The notes: generated by a model from the letters alone, not told the origin. A stretch of DNA of 64,000 nucleotides from Fomes fomentarius (GCA_022606135.1 JABYQN010000007.1:1798001-1862000); one strand, 5' to 3'. Shown: positions 49,223 through 59,482, counted from the stretch's first letter. Numbers and translations are program-made.

Positions 49223-49639
49223 AGTAGCTGAAAAGTGTTATAGTATAAATACTATTTTTGCTGGACTTGAACAAATTTTTCTGTTCTCCCCCTAGAACAA
49301 GTGCACTAGACCAAAAGACTACTAGAAGATGCAGCAGGAAGGGTGCAGCCATTGGAGGCACCACTTGAGATTTCCAGTATCATTGGGCACCTATATTATA
49401 CCTGCATGTTACATGGGAATAGATGTGGGGGTTATGTGACACCAGTTATGGTGATGTTATGCCACCAATATGTGACATATGCTTTTCTCACGGTAACTGC
49501 AGATAACATGCCACAGTATGGGGAGGTGATTGGACCTGCATCAGGGAATTAATGGTCAACCTCAGTAAGTTCCAGAGACTATACTCGTTTGGGTGTGTAT
49601 TCAGATTCAGATGATAAGCCCTAGTTATTGGCAAATCTG
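49223..49639. repeat. Old repeat segment, paralogous to 50,334-50,600
   Basis: The stretch from about 49,360 to 49,610 matches 50,334-50,570 with many changes (for example TACATGGGAATAGATGTGGG against TATATGGGAATAAATGTGGG). It provides the empty-site counterpart for the MITE at 50,058. No genes. Confidence 0.6.
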
Positions 49640-49832
49640 AGCAATTCAGCATTAAATAGATATATAATGACCCAGTACCTTATCACCATAAGTGGGAGAT
49701 ATGGATGTGGGAGTTTGATTTCCCACAAAACCAGGCTTGGGCACAGGGCAGAATGGCAATCTTTTTGGAATTCACACCACTGCAGACACAAGGTGTCAAA
49801 CAAGACCCTTCAGACCACTACACCAAAGCTCC
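49640..49832 (-). mobile_element. tRNA-derived SINE copy
   Basis: On the minus strand: A-box-like AGCTTTGGTGTAGTGGTCTG (49,811-49,830), B-box-like TGGTGTGAATTCC (49,768-49,780), and then the shared body: CCCTGTGCCCAAGCCTGG, GGGAAATCAAACTCCCACAT, CCATATCTCCCACTTATGGT. Confidence 0.7.
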
Positions 49833-50057
49833 TTGTGATTCTTGCTAAGTATCTACAATACAACATCGTCTCTGCTGGACTTGGACAAATTTGTCTGTTC
49901 TCTCCCCCCAGAACAATTGCAATAGACAAGAAAGTTCCAGTTGGTTATGGCTATAATTTGGTATGGAGATACTAGTAGACTACAGTAGTTGGATTCTCAG
50001 CAACAGAGCACTAGAATTTGAAGGAGGGAAGGGTGCACCCATTGGGAGCACCACTTG
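49833..50057. repeat. Old repeat sequence between SINE and MITE
   Basis: No genes. The segment around 49,860-49,930 (TGCTGGACTTGGACAAATTTG) resembles 49,257-49,300. The end (GGAGCACCACTTG) matches 49,357-49,369 (GGAGGCACCACTTG). Confidence 0.5.
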
Positions 50058-50328
50058 CTGGGGGTATAAATCTATGTAATGAGCTGTTATATTTTAATCA
50101 AATGATGGTCAATCAACAAATGTATCAAGTGTGATGCAGGGCATTACACTTTAGTTACATGCTGATTACACAAGGCATTTTGAATGTAACTAGAATGTAA
50201 TGGGAGAATTTGGTTTATTCAAAATGCCTTTTGCATGAAACATCTGGATACATGGTAACAATATTTGGACAGTGATCAACATGTATTCAGAGTGTAATGG
50301 CTTATTACTTGAATTGATTCCCCCAGTG
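50058..50328. mobile_element. MITE with short terminal inverted repeats
   Basis: 271 bp. The left end CTGGGGGTATAAAT mirrors the right end, which reads CACTGGGGGAATCAAT on the minus strand. It is flanked by the direct repeat ACTTG (50,053-50,057 and 50,329-50,333). The paralogous locus at 49,360 reads CACCACTTGAGAT without the insert, defining the empty site. Related to the element at 52,242-52,512. It encodes nothing. Confidence 0.7.
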
Positions 50329-50629
50329 ACTTGAGATCCTTGGTGTGTTCAGGTGCCCATCTCATACCTGTATGTTATATGGGAATAAATGTGGGGCATA
50401 TGGGACATGAGTTATGGTGCTATTATGGCACCAATGCATGGCATATGCCTTTCTCACAGTATTAGGAGATGACATGCTGCTGTATTGGGAAGTAATCAGG
50501 CCAGAAATGGGCCATTACCAGCAGACCATGGTAAGTCTCAGATACTATGCTTGTTTGGGCTTGTATTGTAGTTGACCAATAACTGTTGACTGGTACAAGC
50601 CACAAACACAGGACTACCATCAGCACAAT

Positions 50630-50705
50630 CTGGGCTTGTGGACACCAATATATCTGAGCAAGTGCTTGATTTCCCAAGATAGGCAGCTTGGGCACTGCAT
50701 TTCTT
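50630..50705 (-). mobile_element. SINE body fragment
   Basis: On the minus strand it reads GCAGTGCCCAAGCTGCC, GGGAAATCAAGCACTTGC, matching the body of the tRNA-derived SINEs. No A or B box is visible, so it is a 5'-truncated piece. Confidence 0.5.
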
Positions 50706-51184
50706 TGGCTATGTTTCCTTCTTACCTGATATGGTATACTTAATACTGTACTGATATGATTATCAGTTCACATCTTTGTCCAGTCCTTTCTGGTGCATTT
50801 CATGCTACTCCAGAAAGTTCTAGATAGTCTTGGATGCATCATTGTGACCATCTCTAGTACTTTTCTTGTCTTTCTCTTTGTTCTGTCTGAGTCACTGCTC
50901 CACCTTTTTTTTTTCTTTGGTGGGGTGCATAGTGCCTTGAGCTGCAGTGGTCCCAGAGGGCTTGTTGTGCAGCTCATGGTCAACAAGACCAGGAGCACTA
51001 ACATGACACCAGAGGAGCTTAAACCTCTGACTTGCCATGGTCACAGGGGGTTTGAAACCTGCTATTTGAGCACCATCCAAAGGGAGAAAATGCACATTAT
51101 ACACACTTCCAGAGCCTTCAGGTGCAGCCATGCTCTGGAAGTAGTGTGGGACTCATCCAGTGTGATCTGGCTGGCCATACGCAC
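50706..51184. repeat. Unassigned repeat-rich sequence
   Basis: Contains a T run (about 50,905-50,916) and ORFs on both strands with no recognised family. Probably an internal part of a decayed retroelement. Confidence 0.35.
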
Positions 51185-51315
51185 TAAAACCCCCCAGCAG
51201 TAAAGAGATGGCTAAATCCCAGGGATGGTCTTGAACCCAGTGCTTCTGCACTTCTGGACACTGGGTATCAATCGAGTTGCCCAGTGGTACTGCTACACCA
51301 CTGCACCCCCTGCTC
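51185..51315 (-). mobile_element. tRNA-like SINE head of a second family
   Basis: On the minus strand: A-box-like TGCAGTGGTGTAGCAGTACC (about 51,285-51,304) and B-box-like GGGTTCAAGACCATC (51,223-51,237). Its sequence between and after the boxes does not match the other SINEs in the window, so it is counted as a separate family. Confidence 0.55.
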
Positions 51316-51964
51316 CACCTTGCTTGTCACGGACACAGTACCAGTGCCTCCCTTAGTGCCTCTTTTTTGTCACTTTGTCACCATTTTGTCACACCTTGTC
51401 ACCCTTTGTTACCCCAGTCACTCTGGTAGCTACCCACTTCCCCTTTTATCCTCACCCTTTTCTTGGTTTTGATCCTCCCCTTTGGTTTCCCACATGACTC
51501 ATTTTTGTTCATCCTGACTCCCACACCCTTATGACTCCCCATGACTCACTTCCTGTCACTGTTTGGTATTGTTTGACCCCCAGTAGTATATAAGACCAGT
51601 TAGCGCCCTCTCTAGTCCCCATCTCGACCTCTTGGTCACTGGGACTAGGTGAGTAGGAACCCCCCACCTGTATGCATACTCTCCATACTAATAGATAACT
51701 TGGTCACTGGGACTAGTCTGTTGCATTGTGCTTGAAGACTAGCTGTTGACGATCTTGTGCCTTGGAGCCAGTCGTTGCTTTGTCCTTGTCGAGTTCGTCC
51801 CTCTCTTTCTCTCTTTCCCTCTATCATCCCCACTCCACCTTTTGGCTCCTTGCTGCCTCGCCCTATTGATCGCTGCCGATCAGTGTCTAGGGGCTCCACG
51901 TCAAGTCGCCGCGACATTTCTTACTCATTGCTGACTCACTCAGACTCAGACATATCACATGCTC
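51316..51964. repeat. LTR-like or UTR-like decayed sequence
   Basis: Contains a short tandem series around GTCAC/TTTGTCACC (51,365-51,425), a TATA-like AGTATATAAGACC at about 51,585-51,597, and a repeated CTTGGTCACTGGGACTAG (51,632 and 51,700). This looks like promoter-bearing LTR or leader sequence of the copia relic downstream, but no partner LTR is seen. Confidence 0.4.
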
Positions 51965-52785
51965 TCCTGAATGTGAACACTGGAAAGCAGCTGAGCAAGC
52001 AGAATATAAGTCTCTTTGGTGAACAAGACTTAGATACTGGTTCCTTGCCCAAAGGACCAGTCCATTGTTTTGTGTCACTGGGTCTATGATCACAAGTCAG
52101 ATGGTTGCTACAAAGCATGTCTTATCACTTGGGATCTTCTCTCCTGTTGCTCATTTTGAGCCCATTTTCTATGTCTTCATGCATGCAGCACTTGAAGATT
52201 GGGACACTGATGCAATGAATGTTAAGACTGCATTCCTTGCACTAGGGGCATCAACTCATGTAACAAGCTGTTACATCCTGAAGACATGATTGTCAAAATC
52301 CAAATGTCACTAACATGGCACATCATGTTACATTGTAGTCTCATGCTAATCACATCAGGCACTTCAAATGTGACTAGCATGTAACACAAAATTTGGATGC
52401 ATTATAAATGTCTTTTGAATGAAACACTGTGACAAACACTGGTCCTATTTGGACAGTAATCAGAATGTGATTGAGATGTCACACCTCATTACACAGGTTG
52501 ATGCCCTCAGTGTGAATGGAGATTGGGATAAGAAAGTCTATATGGAACAACCAGAGGGCTGGGTAATGAAAGGCAAAGAGGATCATGTTTCTCTGCTTAA
52601 GAAGGCTATCTATGGCCTTAAGCAAGCCTTGCACCAGGGGAACATTAAGATTCACAACTCCCTTGTCAAACAAGGATTTACATGGACTTATTCAGATGCT
52701 GGAGTCTACGTATATCACCAACAAGGGGGGGATACAGACCCAGATTGTGTCACAGTCATTGTTCTTTATGTTGATTTATGCATAC
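51965..52785 (+). pseudogene. Ty1/copia reverse transcriptase relic
   Basis: Broken frames give recognisable copia RT text: ECEHWKAAEQAEYKSL, then LEDWDTDAMNVKTAFL, then after an insert KVYMEQPEGWVMKGKEDHVS, LLKKAIYGLKQAL and VIVLYVDL. A MITE (52,242-52,512) splits the VKTAFL...NGD block, and the RT ends abruptly at 52,785 where an LTR begins. Frameshifts and stops are present. Confidence 0.8.
52242..52512. mobile_element. MITE inserted in the copia relic
   Basis: About 271 bp. Left end CTAGGGGCATCAAC; right end reads CACTGAGGGCATCAAC on the minus strand. It sits exactly where the copia RT block would run from VKTAFL to NGD. Internal text resembles 50,058-50,328 (TTTGGACAGTAATCA against TTTGGACAGTGATCA). 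Flanking bases on both sides make CACTA-like ends possible. No clear target duplication is seen. Confidence 0.65.
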
Positions 52786-53289
52786 TGTTACGATCTGATA
52801 AGTATGCGATACTAGTGGTTAACTACATAGCTAGGATTATGGTATTTGATTATTGTACTTTTAGGATTCTCATGCTATAGGGTTCCTCTGTTGTATGGTC
52901 ATCCAGTAGTAGTCAGTTAGGACTATGGACTTAGTCAGCTAGACTGTGCACACTTCTTCTGATTAGTCAACTTGACTGTGCAGTCTGTCATTGCGGCTGT
53001 GCAGTTAGTCAGATTGACTGTGCAGCAGTAAAGCCTTACCAATATGCAGTTCACTGTTAGAATTCCACAGTCTCCTTACATGTATATAAGGGGAGGATGT
53101 CTCAGAGCAACTCCCCAAGCTTTAGTCTCTTCGCGAATAACACAGGCTACACTCTAGCAAGTTATCACTCACTCTCTCAGACTAACTTCAAGATCTCCTT
53201 CATATAAGGATCGATCGGACAAGCAAGGTCATAAGGAACTAGGGTTACAAATCAAGTAGAATATTTAATAGTCGCACGAGAGCGTAACA
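52786..53289 (+). repeat. LTR of another retroelement, inserted in the copia relic
   Basis: 504 bp with matching inverted tips TGTTACG...CGTAACA, a TATA-like GTATATAAGGGG near 53,090, and an insertion point precisely at the end of the copia RT relic. No second copy is found in the window. Confidence 0.65.
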
Positions 53290-53948
53290 TTAGACTAAAG
53301 CTTTACTTCTCCACTTTTCTAAGTGCAGAGAACCCACAAGAACAAGGAACTTCTTTCTCGCTCAAACGCTGAGCAAGAACAGAACAAGCAAGACGGCAGA
53401 GAACAGGATAAGCCATCCTCTTCTACAAAGGCCAAAGAATGTAACGATACCAGGGTTTAAACAAGAGAAGTCCCTACCATCGTTACCAAGACTAGTCATC
53501 CCAGAAGTCACAGTTACAAGACCACCAACTCTGTATCCTGGACGTAAACAACTCTCACAAACAATCCCATTTGTAGAGGACGTTTCATCCACACACTTGA
53601 GTCTGGATACTCTTGTAAATGACTTACAGAGGACACAGGAGTGGCAGGAATATAGGAGTTCACTGGCCATGAGCAGTTTCACTGGAGTAGTACAGGATAT
53701 ACTCCCACAAGCATGAACAGTTTCTGAATTATCAGGAGGAATAGATTCAGACAACAGAGAAACAGACCCAGACAGGACATCAACTGCAGGAATATTCTAC
53801 AGGAAACAGCAAGTTCCAGTGGACGCAGTTGACACACTTCAGAATATAACGGATAATCTTGAAGTATTAAGGAAGGAAGAAGTTACACAAGACTATCATC
53901 CAGCTTTCGACAAAGCATATTGATATCTCGTACAAACTATCAAGATTT
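53290..53948 (+). pseudogene. Leader and gag-like start of the truncated retroelement
   Basis: Downstream of the LTR, the plus strand has a charged frame (EQEQNKQDGREQDKPSSSTK) and then, in another frame, VEDVSSTHLSLDTLVNDLQR. It resembles a degenerate gag but with no certain motif. It is cut at 53,948 by the start of the copia LTR. Confidence 0.4.
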
Positions 53949-54397
53949 TGTTGACTGCAGTGTGCCTCAGAGCAATCACAATGGCCTATGTCGAGCTCTG
54001 TGAAGTCTAATATATTGTAGAAATAATACTACCCACCTATGTCGAGCTCTGTGAAGTCTGAGAGACACCAGAGCTCGACACAGCGACTGTCTACGGCGCA
54101 GGAGCGCATGGGAAACAACTGTACAGTACTTCCAAACATGGGAATCAACAAAACATACAAAAGCACTCAAAGAAAATTTCATGGAGGACGCAGGAGTCAA
54201 TGCACGGGCTAGCGCTCTGAGGCGCGGGGCACCCGTCGCGACCCTGTGTGAATATTTGCACAGCCACAGGTCAAATAGGGAAGGAGGGAAAAACCGGCAA
54301 AGATAATGGTGCAGTGAAGGAATTAGGGAATGTGTGGAAGGCTGAATGAAAACAAACCATGGACTTGGCTAGGGCACAAGACCCATGAGGTCCAACA
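53949..54397 (-). repeat. 3' LTR of the copia element
   Basis: 449 bp; on the plus strand it begins TGTTGACTGCAGTG and ends GAGGTCCAACA. It contains the repeated CCTATGTCGAGCTCTGTGAA twice. Confidence 0.92.
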
Positions 54398-54412
54398 CTC
54401 CCCCCTGACCAG

Positions 54413-56785
54413 TCAAGTCCCCAGCCCAAGCATCTTCACCATCTCCAGCACCTTGGGCTTAGGCAGGGACTTGGTGAGGATGTCCGCCGGCATGTCTGAA
54501 GTGCGGAGGTGCTCAATCTCAATCCGCCCTTTGGCTACTTCATCCCGCAGCCAGTAGAAGCGCAGATCGAGATGCTTCATGCGCCCATGGTGCTCAGGAT
54601 TTTTCGCAACAGAGAGGGCGGAGAGGTTATTGATGTGGAGCCTGGATGCGGAGGAGACATCGAAGCCAAACTCCGTGAGCAGGTTGCGAAGCCAAAGCAT
54701 CTTCTGGCCGGCTGAGACTGCTGCGACAAATTCCGCCTCTGTGGTGGACAGCGCAACAATTGTCTGCAGATGGCTTGACCAGGAGATCGCACCAGTACCC
54801 ATCTTGATCACATAGCCAGAGGTGGAGCGACCAGTGTCAGGACAGCCAGCATGGTCCGCATCGGTGAAGGAGGTGAAGAGCTCAGCGTCGGGCGAAGGGG
54901 AGTAGGTGAGCTTGTAGTCGAGTGTGCCCTTGATGTAGCGGAAGAGATGCTTGACCGCCTTCCAGTGCGTCATCCCGGGATTCTGGGAGAAACGCGCAAG
55001 GTTGCCTACAGTGCGAGAGATGTCCGGGCGTGTCGCTACAGCAAGATAGAACAGAGAGCCAACAGCCTGGTTGTAGGGGATGTCCTGCATGTCGCGCGCA
55101 TCAGCTGGCGACGAGGGAGCCATCTCTGCGCTGAGACGGAGGCCTGGGTCCATGGGAGTGCCCACTGGGTCACAGTCTGCAAAGCCATAGCGTTCGAGGA
55201 TGTCAAGGGCGTACTGGCGCTGTGAGACGGACAGGGAACGCGTTGAGCGGTTGCGCTCAATCTTGACACCCAGGAGCCAGGACGTAGGACCAAGGTCTCG
55301 CAATTTGAAGTGCGCGCGGAGGTCGTCCTTGACACGCTGAATGGCCGCTTTGGACTTGCCAGCAATGGTGATGTCGTCGACAAAGACAGGGATGATAAGA
55401 CGCACTCCGTCGCGCAGATAGACCCAGACACTGTGCTCGCAGACCAGGTGCGAAAATCCGAGCTTGAGCAGGACCTCGTGTAGCTTCTCATGCCAGCAGC
55501 GACCAGCCTGCTTGAGGCCATAGAGAGTCTTGCGGAGGCGCCAGACCCACTGCGGAGTCTTCTCCTCAAAGCCCTCGGGCTGCTGCATGTAGACCTCCTC
55601 CTTGAGCTCGCTGTTGAGATAGGCGGAGGAAATGTCCACAGACTCGAGTTCGAGGTCTTCGAGTGCAGCAAGAGCGAGGATAGCGCGGATGGAGGCCCAC
55701 TTGGGTGTAGGCGCAAAGGTCTCGTTGTAGTCGAAGCCAGGGCGCTGGGAGAAGCCCTTTGCGACAAGATGGCCCTTGTACTGCTCAATGGAGCCATCCG
55801 CATTGTGCTTGACGCGGAACACCCAGCGCAAGCCAATGGCTTTGTGACCAGGCGGAAGCTGCACAAGCTCAAAGGTGCCGTTCTCGACAAGGGACTGGAT
55901 CTCGTCCTGCGCGGCCTTGAGCCACTTGTCGCGCTCGTCCGGCGGAAGCCTCATCGCATCAGAGATAGAGCGTGGCTCACCGTGCTGCTCCTGCGCTGCC
56001 TTGAACGCATGCTCAACCACAGACTCGAATGCGACCTCCAGTGCATTGTCGTACGACAGGAAGTCGTCGCGCTCACTGGTGTAGACATGCTCAATGCCCG
56101 CAAGCATTGCTTCAACAGTGCACTCCAGTCCGTCCTCGTGATCGTGTCCGAGGAGGTCAAGCTCATCGTCCGAGGATGTTGGAGACGGCGGAGGCGAAGG
56201 AGAGCGGTATGCGCGGAACTGGACTGGGATTGGGTCGACTGGTGCGTCAATGAGCGGGTCTGGTGAAGGCGAGTGACGGTGTGGAGTGTTGTCGCGCTCA
56301 GAGGGCTCTGGAGTGGGAGCAGGTGACGGAGTGTGGATGCGGAGGCGCTGCGGAACACGGTTCTCTCGCTCGAGCTGCTGGTTGTTCAGGGAGCCTGTGT
56401 AGCGAGTAGAGCGCGCTGGGAGCTTGCGTGCGAGTGCAGGATATGGCCTGAAGCCGCCATGACCATCAGCTTCATGGTGAGCGGACGGCGCGCCCGAGCG
56501 AGATGCTGGGCGAGGTGGAGGTGCAGCACGCGGCGCAGGAGGCGCAGGAGGTGCTGGAGGACTTGGACTGCGTGGTGGTGCATCTGGGGATGGTGCGCGC
56601 GGCTCTGGAGGTGCAGGCGGAGCATTTTGCAGTGCAGGAGGTGCGGGCGGAGCGTTTTCTGGTGCAGGAGGTGCAGGAGGTGCAGGATCATCTGGATCGT
56701 CTCCCCCCTGATCGTGCAGCTCTGGCACATCCTCAGTGTCGTCGGGCGCATCGTCCGCATGCTTTCCGTCGCTGGGAATGTCCAC
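54413..56785 (-). pseudogene. Copia reverse transcriptase and RNase H frame
   Basis: This 790-codon frame continues pol after a frameshift. It begins in a Pro/Ala-rich linker, then RT: LRWVFRVKHNADGS, DYNETFAPTPKWASIR, SAYLNSELKEEVYMQQPEGF, LRKTLYGLKQAGRCWHEKL and the catalytic IPVFVDDITIAG. RNase H contains SFTDADHAGCPDTGRSTSGY, TTEAEFVAA and HLDLRFYWLRDEV. It ends TGA at 54,413. The domains themselves look intact. Confidence 0.88.
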
Positions 56786-56789
56786 TTTG

Positions 56790-58587
56790 TCGAGTTACCA
56801 GGAAAGCAGTGCTTGTCGAATACAGCATGCGAGGAGATGAGGAATTTCTTCACAGCTGGATCCCAGAACCGCCAGGCTTTGGTGCCCTCAGGATAGCCGA
56901 CAAAGATGCATTTGCGCGTGTGAGGCTGCAGCGCTTTGCGGTCCTTCTTCCGCACAAGCACATAAGCCAGGCAACCAAAGACACGGAAGTAGGACACATC
57001 TGGTTTGCGTCCATCGCGTTTCCAGGCAGTGTAAGGGATGCCACCGCCCAGCGCAGAGGTAGGCATGCAGTTGCGAGTGTGGACAAAGGTAGAGACGGCG
57101 TGACTCCAGAACGACGGAGGCAGCTTGGCCTGAGAGAGAAGAGCTGTTGCGCCCTCAGCAATGGTGCGGTTTGCTCGCTCCGCAACACCGTTCTGGTGCG
57201 GCTCATCTGGCTCTGTGTGCTGGCGATGGATGCCGTGCTCAGCGCAGAAGTCGGCGTACTCCTGGCCAATGTACTCGCCGCCCTTGTCGTTGTGCATGGC
57301 CTTGATTCGCAGGCCAAGGCAGTTCTCAGCATATGCTTTGAACGCCTTGAACGCAGCAAACGTGTCGCTCTTGTGCTTCAGGAATGCGATAGCCCAGAAA
57401 CGCGTTGCATCGCACACAAAAATCATCCAGTATAGATGACCTTCGGGCGTAGCGACCGGGAGCTTGCCCTTGAGGTCGGTGTGGACCAGCGCGATGGGAA
57501 CAAGCTTCCTGGACGCGAAATGAGGGATGGAGTGATGGTTGAGCTTTCCAGCAAGACACGGCTCGCAGACAGCGTCCGGAGCGCGTTTTGAGCGAATGGT
57601 GAGACCGCGGACAAGGCCCTTGCGCACAACAGCGCGCAGGTTGTCGAGGTTGGTGTGGGAGCAGCGCTGGTGCCACAGGGACAAGTCCTCCTCGCTGGTG
57701 GTCGACACAGCGAGTGCACTGTGCGACTGCGACACAGTATGGCCAAGGAGATAGCCCACATTGTGCCGGTCGACTTGTGCTTCAAAACGTAGCTGTCCCT
57801 GCTGGCGGAACAGCGCACGCGCAGCCTGGATCTCGACAACATAGCCCTTCTCGCGCGTGAGATGGAAAACGGACAGTAGATTGCTGGCGGGCGCAGGAAC
57901 ATGCAAGACATCGTGTAGTACAACAGCAGGTGGTACAACTCCGTCCCTCTCCGCCGGTTGGAGCGCAGGCATCGACGAGGACACCCCAGGCTGGTTCTTG
58001 AGCGCAACGAACGCATCCTGCAGCTTCTCCAAGGTCAAGGAGTCGTCGAGGAGCAGCGTCTGGCGCAGCGAGTTGAACTCAGCCGGCAGTGCACGGATGA
58101 GCGTCATGAGGACAAGCTCGTCGTCCAGCTGGTCGAGATCGAAGCCCGCAGGACGCAGGGCACGCATCTCAGACTTGAGCTGCGAAGCACGGGTGGAGAG
58201 AGTGGATAGGGACTCGTCTTCGGCCTTTTGGAGGCTGAGCAGCGCATTATAGGTGTTAAAACGCATACCGGGACGTTTCTGCATGTGTATGGCCTCCAAC
58301 TTCGTCCACATCGCACTGGGATCGCTGCGGATGGACTCCAGATGTGTGTGCTGCTCCCTCTCCACACAACCCCATAACTCCCCAGCTGCCATGTCCACCT
58401 TGTTGTCGAAATCGCGCATTTCACGGCGCTCACCTGAGTCCCATGGCTGCATGAAGACGGGCCTGGTCTCAGTGCCCTCGACAATGCGAAGAGCACCAAG
58501 AGTGCGGAGCCTTGCCTCCATGTCGAGTCGCCATTGCTGGTAGTTGCGATTGTTGAGCTTTGGGAAGGAGGGCGCGGACAGAGCCAT
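56790..58587 (-). pseudogene. Copia gag and integrase frame, lacking knuckle and protease
   Basis: ATG at 58,587 (MALSAPSFPKLNNRNYQQWR). Gag has the copia-type LDMEARL ... SLSTLSTRASQLKSEMRAL and LIRALPAEFNSLRQTLLLDD. It then passes directly from the gag end (SSMPALQPAERDG) to VVLHDVLHVPAPASNLLSV, with no CCHC knuckle and no DSGA-type protease site. The integrase follows with the H-x-R/C-x2-C module (WHQRCSHTN, CEPCLAG) and DDE residues in ALVHTDLKG, MHNDKGGEY and NGVAERANRT. An internal deletion is inferred; the frame stays open across it. Confidence 0.82.
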
Positions 58588-58794
58588 GGTGATAGGGGAA
58601 GTGCGCGGCGCGCGACAAGTGGGCGAAATTTCGAAGGGATTGGGCGAGAAACCCGCGAGGAGGGATGGAATCAATGGGGGGAACACCCAGAGAGATGAAA
58701 ACAAGTCAAGCAGAGCAAGCAGGGAAGACTGGGGACCAGGATGAGGTCTTGAGAGCGATGGACTGGCGGAGATGGATGTCTGGAGGCAGTCAGA

Positions 58795-58811
58795 GCGCAG
58801 GGCTCATAACC
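58795..58811 (-). other. Copia primer binding site matching initiator tRNA-Met anticodon arm
   Basis: The plus strand reads GCGCAGGGCTCATAACC, identical to the anticodon stem-loop segment known in eukaryotic initiator tRNA-Met, so the element RNA (minus strand) is complementary to it. It abuts the 5' LTR. Drosophila copia and yeast Ty5 prime from such half-tRNAs. Confidence 0.7.
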
Positions 58812-59265
58812 TGTTGACTGCAGTGTGCCTCAGAGCAATCACAATGGCCTATGTCGAGCTCTGTGAAGTCTGATATATTGCAGAAATAATACTACCCACC
58901 TATGTCGAGCTCTGTGAAGTCTGAGAGACACCAGAGCTCGACACAGCGACTGTCTACAGCGCAGGAGCGCGTGGGAAACAACTGTACAGTACTTCCAAAC
59001 ATGGGAATCAACAAAACATACAGAAGCGCTCAAAGAAAAATTCATGGAGGGCGCAGGAGTCAATGCACGGGCTAGCGCTCTTAACCGAGGCGCGGGGCGC
59101 CCGTCGCGACCCTGTGTGAATATTTGCACAGCCACCGGTCAAATAGGGAAGGAGGGAAAAATCGGCGAAGATAATGGTGCAGTGAAGGAATTAGGAAATG
59201 TGCGGAAGGCTGAATGAAAACAAACCATGGACTTGGCTAGGGCACAAGACCCATGAGGTCCAACA
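58812..59265 (-). repeat. 5' LTR of the copia element
   Basis: 454 bp, nearly identical to the 3' LTR, with an extra 5 bp (TTAAC) near 59,080-59,086. Confidence 0.92.
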
Positions 59266-59482
59266 GTGGTATGAGCTACCTTAATTGCAGTGCCTAAATG
59301 CTGGTGCTACAGGTTTGAATCTCAATGGTCAATGCATTTTGTAATCCTCCCCTGTGCTCAAGCTTGCCTTTGCAGCAATTAAGCACCCACATCCATACCT
59401 CACACTTATGGTGTCAGATATCAGGAAAATAAATACTTACTTACCCCCTGATTGCTTGGGTCAATGGATAACTGGTGCTTAC
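59266..59482 (+). mobile_element. tRNA-derived SINE copy carrying the chromovirus empty site
   Basis: Begins directly at the copia LTR edge with GTGGTATGAGCTACC (a partial A-box region), B-box-like AGGTTTGAATCTC (59,311-59,323), and the shared body: CCCCTGTGCTCAAGCTTGCC, CCCACATCCATACCTC, CACTTATGGTGTCAGATAT. It ends in the target sequence CTTAC (59,478-59,482), the complement of the chromovirus GTAAG. The tRNA-like head is cut by the copia element. Confidence 0.7.

Larger units (their letters stand above)
53949..59265 (-). mobile_element. Nearly full-length Ty1/copia retrotransposon
   Basis: 5.3 kb with two LTRs (53,949-54,397 and 58,812-59,265) that differ by about 15 substitutions and a 5-bp indel, so it is fairly recent. 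On the minus strand: 5' LTR, a primer binding site complementary to the initiator tRNA-Met anticodon region (58,795-58,811), gag, integrase, reverse transcriptase, RNase H, polypurine tract (AGGGGGGAG, 54,398-54,406), 3' LTR. A frameshift splits pol near 56,790. The two flanks share no target duplication. Confidence 0.93.

Noticed and set aside
36345..59482. Functional tRNA genes at the A/B-box-like sites
   Set aside because: The sites lack full cloverleaf complementarity and acceptor stems, and are followed by repeated bodies, so they are SINE heads rather than tRNA genes.
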